NCBI GenBank assembly: GCA_905235685.1
Contig: CAJOMO010000009.1
Span: forward strand, 1-64,000
Source of the DNA: an uncultured Selenomonadaceae bacterium
Lineage (GTDB): Bacteria > Bacillota > Negativicutes > Selenomonadales > Selenomonadaceae
DNA length: 64,000 nucleotides
Direction of reading: 5' to 3'
In this document: positions 36,236-44,579 of the stretch, piece after piece
Layout: each line of letters starts with the position of its first letter
Numbering within the stretch: the first letter of the stretch is position 1
Translations under genes and position numbers: made by a program
Notes under the pieces: generated by a model
Seen by the model: only the letters and a program-made list of their open reading frames with translations
Databases searched by the model: none
What the model was told of the DNA's origin: nothing

Positions 36236-36795
36236 TTTTTGCCGCCGTTCCATTCGATAATTTCAGAGGGCAATTTCAGCTGGAATAGAATTTTATTCAC
36301 GACGTGGTTAATGTGGCTCTGCAGCGTCATATCGGTATTGTAAAAAGTCATAACCGGCGGCATAACCACCACGCCCAAATCGGCAAGTTCTTTCATATTG
36401 CGAAGGTGAATCCTGCTGAAGGGCATTTCGCGCGGAACGATTATCAAAGTCCGGCGCTCTTTAATGCAAACATCGCCCGCCCGCAAAAGTAAATTGTCAC
36501 TGTAGCCGCTCGCCAAACCCGCAATAGTTTTCATCGTGCAGGGAACAATCACCATTCCGTCGGTCTGAAAACTGCCGCTGGCTATCGACGCGTCCATTTC
36601 GTGAACATTGTAAACAAAATCCGCCAGCCGATTAATCGAATAAATATCAAAATTAGTTTCGTCGCGAATCGTAAGCGCGCCGCCGTCCGTTATTATCAAG
36701 TGCGTTTCAACTTCCTCAATCTGCTTGAGCCGCTGCAAAAGTTCAACCGCTATCACAATTCCGCTCGCGCCCGTTATCCCCACGATTATTCGCAT
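36232..36795 (-). CDS. ubiX: Flavin prenyltransferase UbiX
   Basis: Makes prenylated FMN, the cofactor of UbiD-type decarboxylases. 187 residues. Family features: GITGASGIVIA at the N-terminus, TMKTIAGLASGYSDNLLLRAGDV, and IVPREMPFSRIHLRNM. No ubiD lies in the window. It is 21 bases after the CBS-ACT gene and overlaps the methyltransferase start by four bases. Confidence 0.94.
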   Translation of the reverse strand: MRIIVGITGASGIVIAVELLQRLKQIEEVETHLIITDGGALTIRDETNFDIYSINRLADFVYNVHEMDASIASGSFQTDGMVIVPCTMKTIAGLASGYSDNLLLRAGDVCIKERRTLIIVPREMPFSRIHLRNMKELADLGVVVMPPVMTFYNTDMTLQSHINHVVNKILFQLKLPSEIIEWNGGKK

Positions 36796-36816
36796 AAAAT
36801 CACCTCCGCAATTTTT

Positions 36817-37470
36817 TCAGCCAATCTTGACAACGTGAATAACCTTGTAGCCGCGATTTTCCAACAAATTTTTAATATCGTCAAAACCTTCTGCGCGATT
36901 GTCCAATCGAACAACAACTTCGCTTTTGTGCGCGTCGGTGTGGCAAATGATTATGCTGTCAATGTTAATTCCGTTCTGCGCGAGAATTTTGGTAATGTCA
37001 GCCATAACGCCGATTTTGTTTTCAACTTCCAAAGTCAACCGCGTTTTGCCACCCGAAGGCAAGCCCATAACTTCAATAAAAGTTTTCAAAATATCCGTAG
37101 CCGTGATAATCCCGACAACCGCGCCAACTTCAGAAATTACCGGCAAACCGCCAACTTTATTCTGGTACATAATCAGCGCCGCTTCCTCAATCGTTGCGTC
37201 TTCGTTAACCGTCACAACTTTTGTCTGCATAATGTCTTTTACGCTCAATTTGTCAAGCAGACTGCGAATTTCATATTTTGAAAGTGAAGTTGCGGGCGAA
37301 GGAGCAACGCGCATAACGTCGCGGTCGCTCAAATAGCCCACCAATTTGCCGTCGTCAACAATTATCATTCGGTGAAATTTATATTTTTTCATGGCGCGGT
37401 CAACTTCGCCAATCGTCGCGTTCGATGTCATTGTCACGGGGTGTTTCGTCATTCTTTCAGCCACAAACAT
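36817..37470 (-). CDS. CBS-pair and ACT domain protein (AcuB-like)
   Basis: 217 residues: two CBS motifs (VAERMTKHPVTM and VKDIMQTKVVTV, each followed by VGYLSDRDVM or VGIITATDIL) and a C-terminal ACT domain (LTLEVENKIGVMADITKIL). A ligand-sensing protein that may respond to adenine nucleotides and an amino acid. The target is unknown. It is 4 bases after the hydrolase gene and is co-transcribed with ubiX. Confidence 0.85.
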   Translation of the reverse strand: MFVAERMTKHPVTMTSNATIGEVDRAMKKYKFHRMIIVDDGKLVGYLSDRDVMRVAPSPATSLSKYEIRSLLDKLSVKDIMQTKVVTVNEDATIEEAALIMYQNKVGGLPVISEVGAVVGIITATDILKTFIEVMGLPSGGKTRLTLEVENKIGVMADITKILAQNGINIDSIIICHTDAHKSEVVVRLDNRAEGFDDIKNLLENRGYKVIHVVKIG

Positions 37471-37474
37471 AAAA

Positions 37475-38371
37475 TCACTTCCTGTACCGATTAAAATATT
37501 CCGTGATAAGATTCAAAACTTCGTCCTGCACCCAATAATCGTCGGAATGCTCGGCGTTGGGAATGAGCCAGCGCTCGGCTTCGACGCCCGCATTTTTCAG
37601 CGCCTGGAAAAGTATATCGGATTGCGAAGGCGAAACGATACTGTCAGCCGTGCCGTGCATTAAAAGCATTGGCGCAGAATTTTTCGTAATGTAATTGAGC
37701 GGATTAGCCTTTGCAACTTTTTCGGGATAAGCGGAAATTCCGCCGCCCGTGCCGGTAAAATTCGGGACGCCGTTAATAAACATCGCCTCAACCGCGCCAG
37801 GCATATTATTCAGCGCCTTTGCCTCTTCGGACAAATCGTCGGAAATTCGCGCAGGATCTGAAACGCCGTACAAATCCACCGCCGCGACAATTTTGCTGGA
37901 CCGGTCAAGATTTTCTCCGACATTGAAAATTTCATCGCCGTTGGTAACCGCCGCAAACGCCGTTAAATATCCGCCCGCACTGTCACCGATTAAAAAAATC
38001 TGTTCGGCGTCGACGCTGAACTTTTGCGCATTTGCCTTTAAAAACCTAATCGCCGATTTGACGTCTTCGATTGGCGCGGGGAAAATATTATTCGGCGTCG
38101 TACGATAATTTATGCTCGCCACGACAAAATTATTTTCCGCCAAATGCAGTCGAAGTTGCGGGCAGCGCGCCCTGTTCGAGCAAATGAAACCGCCGCCCGT
38201 TATGAAAATTACCGCCGCCATTTTTTTGCCGGTTTCCGGAATTAACAAATCCATCTGCAAAAGTTGATTTGGTTTTTCGAAAGTCGGCGCTTGTTTATAA
38301 ACTACGTCCGGCACGTAATGGATTTTTGCGCGTCGAAGTTTCACGTTCAAGATTTTGCTCTCGTAATGCAA
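37475..38371 (-). CDS. Alpha/beta hydrolase (esterase/lipase, HSL-like)
   Basis: 298 residues. The oxyanion-hole GGGF motif (FITGGGFICSN), the nucleophile elbow GDSAGG, a late LLMHGTADSIVSPSQS (Asp) and NAEHSDD (His) complete a Ser-Asp-His triad. It has no signal peptide. The start is TTG at 38371 with GGAGGG 6 bases upstream; the upstream TTG at 38386 contains that site. First gene of hydrolase-CBS-ubiX-restriction pair. Substrate unknown. Confidence 0.85.
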   Translation of the reverse strand: MHYESKILNVKLRRAKIHYVPDVVYKQAPTFEKPNQLLQMDLLIPETGKKMAAVIFITGGGFICSNRARCPQLRLHLAENNFVVASINYRTTPNNIFPAPIEDVKSAIRFLKANAQKFSVDAEQIFLIGDSAGGYLTAFAAVTNGDEIFNVGENLDRSSKIVAAVDLYGVSDPARISDDLSEEAKALNNMPGAVEAMFINGVPNFTGTGGGISAYPEKVAKANPLNYITKNSAPMLLMHGTADSIVSPSQSDILFQALKNAGVEAERWLIPNAEHSDDYWVQDEVLNLITEYFNRYRK

Positions 38372-38387
38372 TTTAAATCCCTCCAAT

Positions 38388-38424
38388 AAAAAAATCTCTC
38401 CAAATTTGCTAGAGAGATTTTAAA
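38388..38424 (-). terminator. Terminator after the DUF262-HNH gene
   Basis: 8-bp stem AATCTCTC/GAGAGATT with an 11-base loop, and a T-run on the minus strand. Confidence 0.8.
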
Positions 38425-38455
38425 CTTTTATCAAGATATTGTCACGAATTATTTT

Positions 38456-39550
38456 TCAAAGGTCGCTCTTAATGCGGTTGCAATTTTCGCAAAGCACTTG
38501 ACAATTATCAATGACAGTGTGCCCGCCTTTGCTCCACGGCGTGATATGATCTGCGTGCATTTTTTCAAGCGGAAAATGTTTAGCGCATTTTGGACAAACT
38601 TTGCCTTGTTTTTCGTAAACGGCGCGCTTAATTTTGTCGCTGAATTTTCTTATGCTCAAGTGGCGCTCTTGCCTGTCGAAAAGATATTCGTAAATGCCGC
38701 GCGAACTGGTAACATCTTCGTCTTCGAGCATTGAAACAATTTCCGCCTCAAATTTTTTCTTGTCGTAAGTTTTGCTGGAAAATTTATTGAACAAATTGCC
38801 CCAGGAAACTTTTTTCATAATCGCGCGGTATTCCGGAAAAAGCGCCTTGACCCATTCCATAACGCCCTGAAAATACAGCCAGAGTTCCGTACAATTCGGC
38901 TCGTGCTGATTTTTCGCCATATAATCTTCAATGTCAATTTTGTTTCGCGCAGAAATCCACCTAAGCGCCGTTTCAAGATAATCTTGCCGAATTGCCGAGC
39001 CGTCCAGATATTTATTGTAGCCGTGGACGATAACCGGACAATTATTTTTGCTGAAATGTTTTTTCGCGTCTTCAAGCCACGTGCCGGTGTAAATTGCGTT
39101 GCGTAATTCCTGCGCGTTCAATTCCGTGCCTGGCGTATTCAAAACTTTAAACCATTCGAGCGTTTCTTTGTCGGTGCCCTCGCAAATGCAAACCCACAGA
39201 TTATAATTCAGCAGTTGATTTTTATCGGCGTCCGTCCAATTTTTAAAGCCGCGGTGGTCGATTGAAAATTGATTGTGGACGAACTGACAAATGGAAATTG
39301 TACGCTGTTGCCCGTCGAGCAGTTCAAAATTGCCGTCAGATTTTTTTATCCAGTACATTAAACCAATCGGCAGATTTTTTTGCACGCTGTCAATTACCGC
39401 CTCGCGCTTTTTGCCAGTGTAAATGTATTCGCGCTGATACGCCGGACGGATATTCAATTTCCCGCCGTAACCATAACAGCCCTCGTCGCCCTTGTCCGCG
39501 TAATCTTCCACGATTTTATTAATCGGGATTTGCGTTAATTCAGATGTCAT
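38456..39550 (-). CDS. DUF262 and HNH endonuclease protein
   Basis: 364 residues from the ATG at 39550. The N-terminal DUF262 (ParB-like) domain has the LLDGQQRTIS motif (DGQQR at 79-83), with RPAYQREYIY before it. The C-terminal HNH domain has CPKC, HADHITPWSKGG, N and LCENCN. This domain pair is known from GmrSD-like nucleases that attack modified phage DNA. The neighbouring restriction pair and orphan methyltransferase support a defence role, which is inferred. It is separated by its own terminator. Confidence 0.85.
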   Translation of the reverse strand: MTSELTQIPINKIVEDYADKGDEGCYGYGGKLNIRPAYQREYIYTGKKREAVIDSVQKNLPIGLMYWIKKSDGNFELLDGQQRTISICQFVHNQFSIDHRGFKNWTDADKNQLLNYNLWVCICEGTDKETLEWFKVLNTPGTELNAQELRNAIYTGTWLEDAKKHFSKNNCPVIVHGYNKYLDGSAIRQDYLETALRWISARNKIDIEDYMAKNQHEPNCTELWLYFQGVMEWVKALFPEYRAIMKKVSWGNLFNKFSSKTYDKKKFEAEIVSMLEDEDVTSSRGIYEYLFDRQERHLSIRKFSDKIKRAVYEKQGKVCPKCAKHFPLEKMHADHITPWSKGGHTVIDNCQVLCENCNRIKSDL

Positions 39551-39566
39551 CGTTCCAATCTCCAAT

Positions 39567-39595
39567 TTGTAAATCAAAAAACGTTGTGGTATAAT
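39567..39595 (+). promoter_or_regulatory. Promoter of the small hydrophobic peptide
   Basis: TTGTAA and TATAAT are 17 bases apart, with TG one base before the -10. About 57 bases separate the -10 from the TTG start. Confidence 0.75.
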
Positions 39596-39651
39596 TCAAA
39601 CCGCCGCTACTTCCTGAGTCGGCGAAATGCAGACGAAGGGAGGTGTTAATT

Positions 39652-39744
39652 TTGGATACCATAATCACTTTCTTAATCGGCGTAGCTTCGAGCGTCGTTG
39701 CCAACTACGTTTACGGTAAACTCCAAAGGCTTTTCAAAAAGTAG
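39652..39744 (+). CDS. Probable type I toxin: 30-residue hydrophobic peptide
   Basis: TTG start with GGGAGG 8 bases upstream. The peptide MDTIITFLIGVASSVVANY continues with a basic end (KLQRLFKK), so it is one membrane segment plus a positive tail, the layout of type I toxins such as TxpA or Fst. It has its own promoter and a terminator about 60 bases after the stop. A convergent promoter lies just beyond the terminator, so an antisense RNA could pair with the 3' part of the message. The family is not certain; a small unknown membrane peptide is the alternative. Confidence 0.6.
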   Translation: MDTIITFLIGVASSVVANYVYGKLQRLFKK

Positions 39745-39795
39745 CGGTGAATCGGTTTCCCATCCTCTAACCGAAAGTCTCACACGGTTATGGTA

Positions 39796-39883
39796 AAACG
39801 TAAGCCCCTAAGTGAGGTCTCACTCTCACGGACGGGGCTTTTCGTTTGGTGTTATTTGAATACCACAGATTAATCACTTTCTC
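39796..39883 (-). ncRNA. Possible antisense RNA to the toxin message
   Basis: Expected to start at about 39883, from the promoter at 39890-39918, and to end at or beyond the bidirectional hairpin. It is complementary to the 3' end of the toxin mRNA. The exact ends are estimated from the promoter and hairpin positions. Confidence 0.4.
39802..39846 (+). terminator. Terminator of the toxin message
   Basis: AAGCCCC/GGGGCTT stem extended by GTGAG/CTCAC, followed by TTTCGTTT. T-rich sequence also flanks it on the other strand, so it may stop transcription in both directions. Confidence 0.75.
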
Positions 39884-39889
39884 GAATGG

Positions 39890-39918
39890 ATATTAGCACA
39901 GCCGCCGCCTTATTGCAA
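39890..39918 (-). promoter_or_regulatory. Convergent promoter for the antisense RNA
   Basis: TTGCAA and TAATAT are 17 bases apart on the minus strand, facing the toxin gene. Confidence 0.55.
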
Positions 39919-39949
39919 GAAAAATTTTGTGTTGTATTCGATATTGTTA

Positions 39950-41004
39950 TCAACTTTCTTTCCGCCGCCAACGAATTGCCAATCGCTTGTAAACATTTTT
40001 GCCGCCAATAACCGGATTGCCTAAATTGTATTCGTCAATTTTGCCGCTGTCGATTTTGCCGAGTATTTCAAATTGTTTTGGGTTGTATTTGTCCAGAAAT
40101 GTTATCGGCACGCCCATTACCCCGTCATAATCTACGGGTATTCGCGCAGTCTTGCTAACTTCGATGGCGTCGTAATTGTCATATTTCGGATAAAGCTCCG
40201 GCGAATATTCACAAGTCAACAGCAATTCTTCTTCAAATTTTTTCAGCGGAATATTTGTAAACCAGGTCATATTGCCAAAACTGCGCCATTTTTGCCCGTG
40301 TTCGTCAATCCAAAATCGAGTTTCGCGTTCTTCATAATACGGCGGAACTTTGAAAACGGGGTCGCCACCGCGGAAACCGTAACCGATACGAATTTTATCA
40401 TTTTTAATCAACGGAAAAATTTCTTTGTAAGTGATGGAATTTAACGGTGCAAGTATCACGAAAAATTTATTGTAATGCATGAGCTGCGCGACGTATTCGC
40501 GAAACAAACTGAACGGCGGATTGGTAACGACGACGTCAGCCTGCTTTAAAAGTTCGATGCATTCAGCGGAACGAAAATCGCCGTTGCCTTTCAGCGGTAC
40601 GACAAATTCGGGATGCTTTTTCAAAAAATATTTGATATCGTCAACGCCTTCAGCGCCGTCGCCGTCATAATCTTTCAGCTCGGAAATTTCGACTTTGTAA
40701 TTTTGTTTCGGGGCGCGGTATAAAAATTTTCAAAGCCTGGAAGTGGAATTTCGACGCCGGAAATTGGACTGCCCGCGTAACACGTCACAATTAATTTTTT
40801 TAGCCCGAGGAAATTAAAATTCATCGCGAAGTACTTAAAAAATTCGCTCTCGTATGGGTCGTCGCAGTTGCAGAAAATTACTTTGCCGCGGAAAAATTTT
40901 CGATAATCTTCGTGGTTGAGTTCGCGCTCAATATCTTCAAGCTGTGTATAAAATTCGTCCTTTTTAGCGCGAGCGGCGGCCGTCAAATTTTGATTTTTGC
41001 CCAT
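39950..41004 (-). pseudogene. EcoRI-family adenine-specific DNA methyltransferase, frameshifted
   Basis: N-terminal part (41004 to about 40717) has MGKNQNLTAAARAKKDEFYTQ and the conserved FFRGKVIFCNCDDPYESEF. The C-terminal part (from about 40715 to 39950) is in another frame and holds the catalytic NPPF in VVVTNPPFSLF. A single-base change near 40715-40725, in the codons around ENFYTAP, would rejoin them through KQNYKVEISELKDYDGDG. It starts 3 bases after livF and uses a site that overlaps the livF stop. No partner nuclease is next to it, so it is an orphan or solitary enzyme; whether it is active depends on the frameshift being real. Confidence 0.85.
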
Positions 41005-41007
41005 AAA

Positions 41008-41718
41008 TTAACCTCCGAGATAAGCCTTGCGAATATCCTCACTGGCGGCAAGTTTTTTGGCGTCGCCGGAAATTGTGATTCTGCCGGTTTCCAAAACGTA
41101 AGCGCGGTTGGCAATCGACAGCGCCATATTCGCGTTTTGCTCAACCAATAAAACCGTCGTGCCGGTCTGGTTAATGTCGACGATTATATTAAAAATTTCC
41201 TTGATTAAGAGCGGCGCAAGCCCCATTGACGGCTCGTCGAGCAATAAAAGTTTTGGGCGACTCATAAGCGCGCGCCCCATTGCTAACATTTGCTGTTCGC
41301 CGCCGGATAAAGTTCCCGCCATTTGCAATTTGCGTTCTTCGAGCCGCGGGAATCTGCCGAAAACCATTTTCAAATCCTGCGCGATACCGTCTTTGTCTTC
41401 GCGGATAAACGCACCGAGTTCCAGATTTTCCATAACAGTCATTTCGGCAAAAATCTTGCGCCCTTCGGGAACTTGCGAAATTCCTTCGCGCACAATCTTA
41501 TTCGCGGGCATACCGGCAATATCCTTGTCGAGAAATTTAATCGTGCCGGTTTTCGGTTTGAGCAAGCCGCTAATCGTGCGGAGCGTGGTAGATTTTCCCG
41601 CGCCGTTCGCGCCAATCAGCGTCACAATTTCGCCTTCGTTGACGTTCAAGCTGACGCCCTTAATCGCGTGAATCGCGCCGTAGTAAACATTTATATCGTT
41701 AATTTCAAGCATGGACAT
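41008..41718 (-). CDS. livF: Branched-chain amino acid ABC transporter, ATP-binding protein LivF
   Basis: 236 residues. Walker A GANGAGKST, signature LSGGEQQMLAMGRAL, Walker B LLLLDEPSMGLAP. Powers uptake of leucine, isoleucine and valine with LivH, LivM and LivG. It is separated from livG by bioB and a three-hairpin repeat, so the normal livHMGF run is interrupted. It is 12 bases after bioB. Confidence 0.95.
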   Translation of the reverse strand: MSMLEINDINVYYGAIHAIKGVSLNVNEGEIVTLIGANGAGKSTTLRTISGLLKPKTGTIKFLDKDIAGMPANKIVREGISQVPEGRKIFAEMTVMENLELGAFIREDKDGIAQDLKMVFGRFPRLEERKLQMAGTLSGGEQQMLAMGRALMSRPKLLLLDEPSMGLAPLLIKEIFNIIVDINQTGTTVLLVEQNANMALSIANRAYVLETGRITISGDAKKLAASEDIRKAYLGG

Positions 41719-41730
41719 AGCAAAACCCCT

Positions 41731-42699
41731 TCATTTGTTGGTCAAGCCAAGTTTTTTCAAAAGTTCCAAATCGCCGCGAATGGTGGTGCCGCTCGTGGTG
41801 AGCATATCGCCGGTAATGGAGGCAGACGCGCCATTTAGCAAAGCGCTCGCACCAAAATCCGGCAAAAGTTTTCGCCCCGCGGCAAGCCGAATATTCGCCG
41901 TTGGATTTATAAATCTGAAAATGGCAACCGTGCGCAAAATTTCTTCGGGCTCAAGCGGCGGGCGATTTTCAAGTGGCGTACCACGAACAGCCATCAGCGC
42001 GTTAACGGGAATTGATTGGATATTCAAATTTGAAAGTTCGAGCGCCATATCGATTCGGTCTTGCCAATTTTCGCCCATGCCGATAATTCCGCCCGAACAA
42101 ACGCAGAAACCCGCCGCCTGCGCGAGCCGAATTGTGTTAATTCTGTCGTCGTAAGTGTGACTGGTACAAATTTGCGGGAAAAATCTGCGCGAAGTTTCAA
42201 TGTTGTGGTGGTAACTGGTGACGCCGGTTGCGCGCAGCCTTTTAAATTGTTCGGCAGTCAAAATTCCGTGCGACGCGCATAAATCGATTTTGAGATTTTC
42301 GCGCAGGAGTTTATAAGCGTCGATCGCCTTGTCAAAATCTTCACCGGTTAGGGCGCGCCCGCTGGTAACGATAGAAAATCTGTTAACGCCGGCTTTTTCG
42401 TTGGCGCGCGCGGCGGCAAGAATAGTTTCCGCGGGCAGAAATTTATATTCAAGAATGCCGGTGTGGTGAGCGGCGGACTGCGCGCAGTATTTGCAATTTT
42501 CGCCGCAATGTCCGCTCTTGCCGTTAATGATAGTGCAGAGGTCAATGTGGTTGCCGCAAAATTTTTTCTGGATAAGGTGAGCGCCGTGCTGAATTTGTTC
42601 GAGCGGCTCATTTAACAGAAAATCGAAATTATCAGCGGCGGTTAACCTTTCGCCGGCGATAATTTTTTTTGCGACTTCGAGTGCATTTTTCGTATCCAT
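41731..42699 (-). CDS. bioB: Biotin synthase
   Basis: Radical SAM enzyme that inserts sulfur into dethiobiotin. 322 residues. The 4Fe-4S motif CKYCAQSAAH is preceded by GHCGEN, and the protein has IGMGENWQDR. AGGAGA precedes the ATG. No other biotin genes are near. It sits between livG and livF on the same strand, which is odd. Confidence 0.93.
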   Translation of the reverse strand: MDTKNALEVAKKIIAGERLTAADNFDFLLNEPLEQIQHGAHLIQKKFCGNHIDLCTIINGKSGHCGENCKYCAQSAAHHTGILEYKFLPAETILAAARANEKAGVNRFSIVTSGRALTGEDFDKAIDAYKLLRENLKIDLCASHGILTAEQFKRLRATGVTSYHHNIETSRRFFPQICTSHTYDDRINTIRLAQAAGFCVCSGGIIGMGENWQDRIDMALELSNLNIQSIPVNALMAVRGTPLENRPPLEPEEILRTVAIFRFINPTANIRLAAGRKLLPDFGASALLNGASASITGDMLTTSGTTIRGDLELLKKLGLTNK

Positions 42700-42719
42700 A
42701 GTTAAGTCTCCTAACTACA

Positions 42720-42834
42720 ACAAAGACGCCGACAGGATGTCGGCGCGAACCCGCCGCGCGCTAATGAGCTGGAAGCGAATTAATGCGCGGCTGTTTTCTT
42801 TGCAACTTTCTTTTGCGCCAAAAGAAAGTTGATA
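42720..42834 (-). repeat. Three-hairpin intergenic repeat, copy 6
   Basis: Read on the minus strand from directly after the livG stop: arm A CAACTTTCTTTT/AAAAGAAAGTTG, spacer GCAAAGAAAA, a different middle arm (type B2, with GCTCATTAGCGCGC and ATTAATTCGC), and arm C with GCCGACATCCTGTCGGC. It shares B2 only with copy 7. Confidence 0.8.
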
Positions 42835-43617
42835 TCAATTCATGGATTCAGTGCCGAGATACGCGCGAATAACTTCGGGGTTGTTTTGAATTTCGGCGGG
42901 CGTACCCTCGGCGATAATCATTCCATATTCGAGAACATAAATTCTTTCACAAATGCCCATAACCAGGCTCATATCGTGTTCGATAAGCAAAACCGTTAAG
43001 CCGAACTGTTTTCTAATCCAACGGATCATTTCCATAAGCTCATGAGTTTCTTGCGGATTCATACCCGCCGCCGGTTCGTCCAGCAATAAAAGTTTCGGTT
43101 TCGCCGCCAACGCCCGCGCTATTTCCAATCGCCTCTGCGCGCCGTAGGGTAAATTTTTTGCAACTTCATAGGCGTGTTCGTCCAATTTAAAAATCTTCAG
43201 CAGTTTCAAACTTTCCGCCGTGATTTCATTTTCCTCAGTAAAATATCTGCCCATTCGCAAAACCGTTTCAATCAAACCATATTTCACGTGGCAATGATAC
43301 GCAATTTTAACATTATCCAAAACGCTAAGCTCACTGAACAGCCGGATATTTTGGAAAGTTCGAGCAATGCCGCGCTGCGTAATTTCGTACGGTTTCTGTC
43401 CAACAATCGATTCGCCGTCCAATTGAATATCGCCGGTTGTCGGTACATACACGCCGGTTATCAAATTAAAAATCGTAGTCTTGCCCGCGCCGTTCGGTCC
43501 GATTAACCCGATAAGCTCGCCCTTGTTGATGTAAAAATTAAAATCAGCAACAGCCTTCAAGCCGCCGAATACTTCAGAAACATCTTCCGCCTTCAGTAAC
43601 GGTTTATTTTCCGCCAT
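42835..43617 (-). CDS. livG: Branched-chain amino acid ABC transporter, ATP-binding protein LivG
   Basis: 260 residues from the ATG at 43617, with AGGAGG upstream. Walker A GPNGAGKTT, the LivG-specific LPYGAQRRLEIARAL, Walker B LLLLDEPAAGMNP. It overlaps or nearly touches livM. Copy 6 of the repeat starts immediately after its stop. Confidence 0.95.
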   Translation of the reverse strand: MAENKPLLKAEDVSEVFGGLKAVADFNFYINKGELIGLIGPNGAGKTTIFNLITGVYVPTTGDIQLDGESIVGQKPYEITQRGIARTFQNIRLFSELSVLDNVKIAYHCHVKYGLIETVLRMGRYFTEENEITAESLKLLKIFKLDEHAYEVAKNLPYGAQRRLEIARALAAKPKLLLLDEPAAGMNPQETHELMEMIRWIRKQFGLTVLLIEHDMSLVMGICERIYVLEYGMIIAEGTPAEIQNNPEVIRAYLGTESMN

Positions 43618-43619
43618 AA

Positions 43620-44576
43620 TCACGCCTCCTTGCCGGAAATTTTATCCAAAACTTTTTTTATCGGCGTAAAGTTTGTAATTTCCATGTAGCCGAATAAACC
43701 TTGCGGGCGATAAAACATAAGCAAGATTAAAGCCAACGCGTAAATTATCATTCGCACTTCGGGAAATGACGCCAGCGCCGCCGAGATAAACGTTACGACG
43801 AACGCGCCCGCGATTGAGCCGGTGATTGAGCCCATGCCGCCCAGTACAACCATGATCAGATAATTGAACGACGCAAGAAATGTAAACGAGTTCGGGCTGA
43901 TTAAATAAAATTGGTGAGCGAATAATCCGCCCGCAATTCCCGCAAACGCCGCGCCGATTGTAAACGCCATAACTTTATACTTCGTCGTGTTGACGCCCAT
44001 AGCCTCCGCCGCAATTTCATTTTCACGAATGGCAATGCACGCGCGCCCGTGCGAACTGTTCACAAAATTTTTTATGAAGAACAAAGTTATCAACATCGCG
44101 CCGTAAACCCACGCAAAATTTGTCAAGTGCGGAATGCCCTTAAAGCCCGCCGCGCCGCCTACGTATTCAATGTTCATAATCACGATTCTGATAATTTCGC
44201 CTAAGCCCAAAGTCGCAATGGCAAGATAATCGCCGCGCAACCTTAAAGTCGGCAAGCCAATCAAAAATCCTAAAATTCCCGCGCAAATCGCGCCCAAAAT
44301 TAACGCCACGATAAACGGCAAATGAAAATTCGTCGTCGCCACAACTCCAACGTACGAGCCGACCGCCATAAAACCCGCGTGCCCGATTGAAAATTGCCCC
44401 GTGTAGCCGTTGATTAAATTCAAACTCACTGCCATTATCACGTTTACGCAAATCAAAATTATGTTCAACTGCCAAAACGCGCCGATCATTCCGCCGGAAA
44501 TCATTCCTTGTATCACGCCGAAAATTATCAGCCCGATTATCAGCATCGTTAAATCTCTTCGTCTAACTGAGTTCAT
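43620..44576 (-). CDS. livM: Branched-chain amino acid ABC transporter, permease LivM
   Basis: 318 residues, about nine membrane segments, with the family pattern NLINGYTGQFSIGHAGFMAVG and RLRGDYLAIATLGLGEIIRI. It follows livH by 3 bases. Confidence 0.94.
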   Translation of the reverse strand: MNSVRRRDLTMLIIGLIIFGVIQGMISGGMIGAFWQLNIILICVNVIMAVSLNLINGYTGQFSIGHAGFMAVGSYVGVVATTNFHLPFIVALILGAICAGILGFLIGLPTLRLRGDYLAIATLGLGEIIRIVIMNIEYVGGAAGFKGIPHLTNFAWVYGAMLITLFFIKNFVNSSHGRACIAIRENEIAAEAMGVNTTKYKVMAFTIGAAFAGIAGGLFAHQFYLISPNSFTFLASFNYLIMVVLGGMGSITGSIAGAFVVTFISAALASFPEVRMIIYALALILLMFYRPQGLFGYMEITNFTPIKKVLDKISGKEA

Positions 44577-44579
44577 ACA

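Noticed and set aside
39930-39965. Solo arm of the three-hairpin repeat at the 3' end of the broken methyltransferase
   Set aside because: TATCAACTTTCTTT matches arm A for 14 bases but is coding sequence plus stop and has no partner arm; chance is a sufficient explanation.
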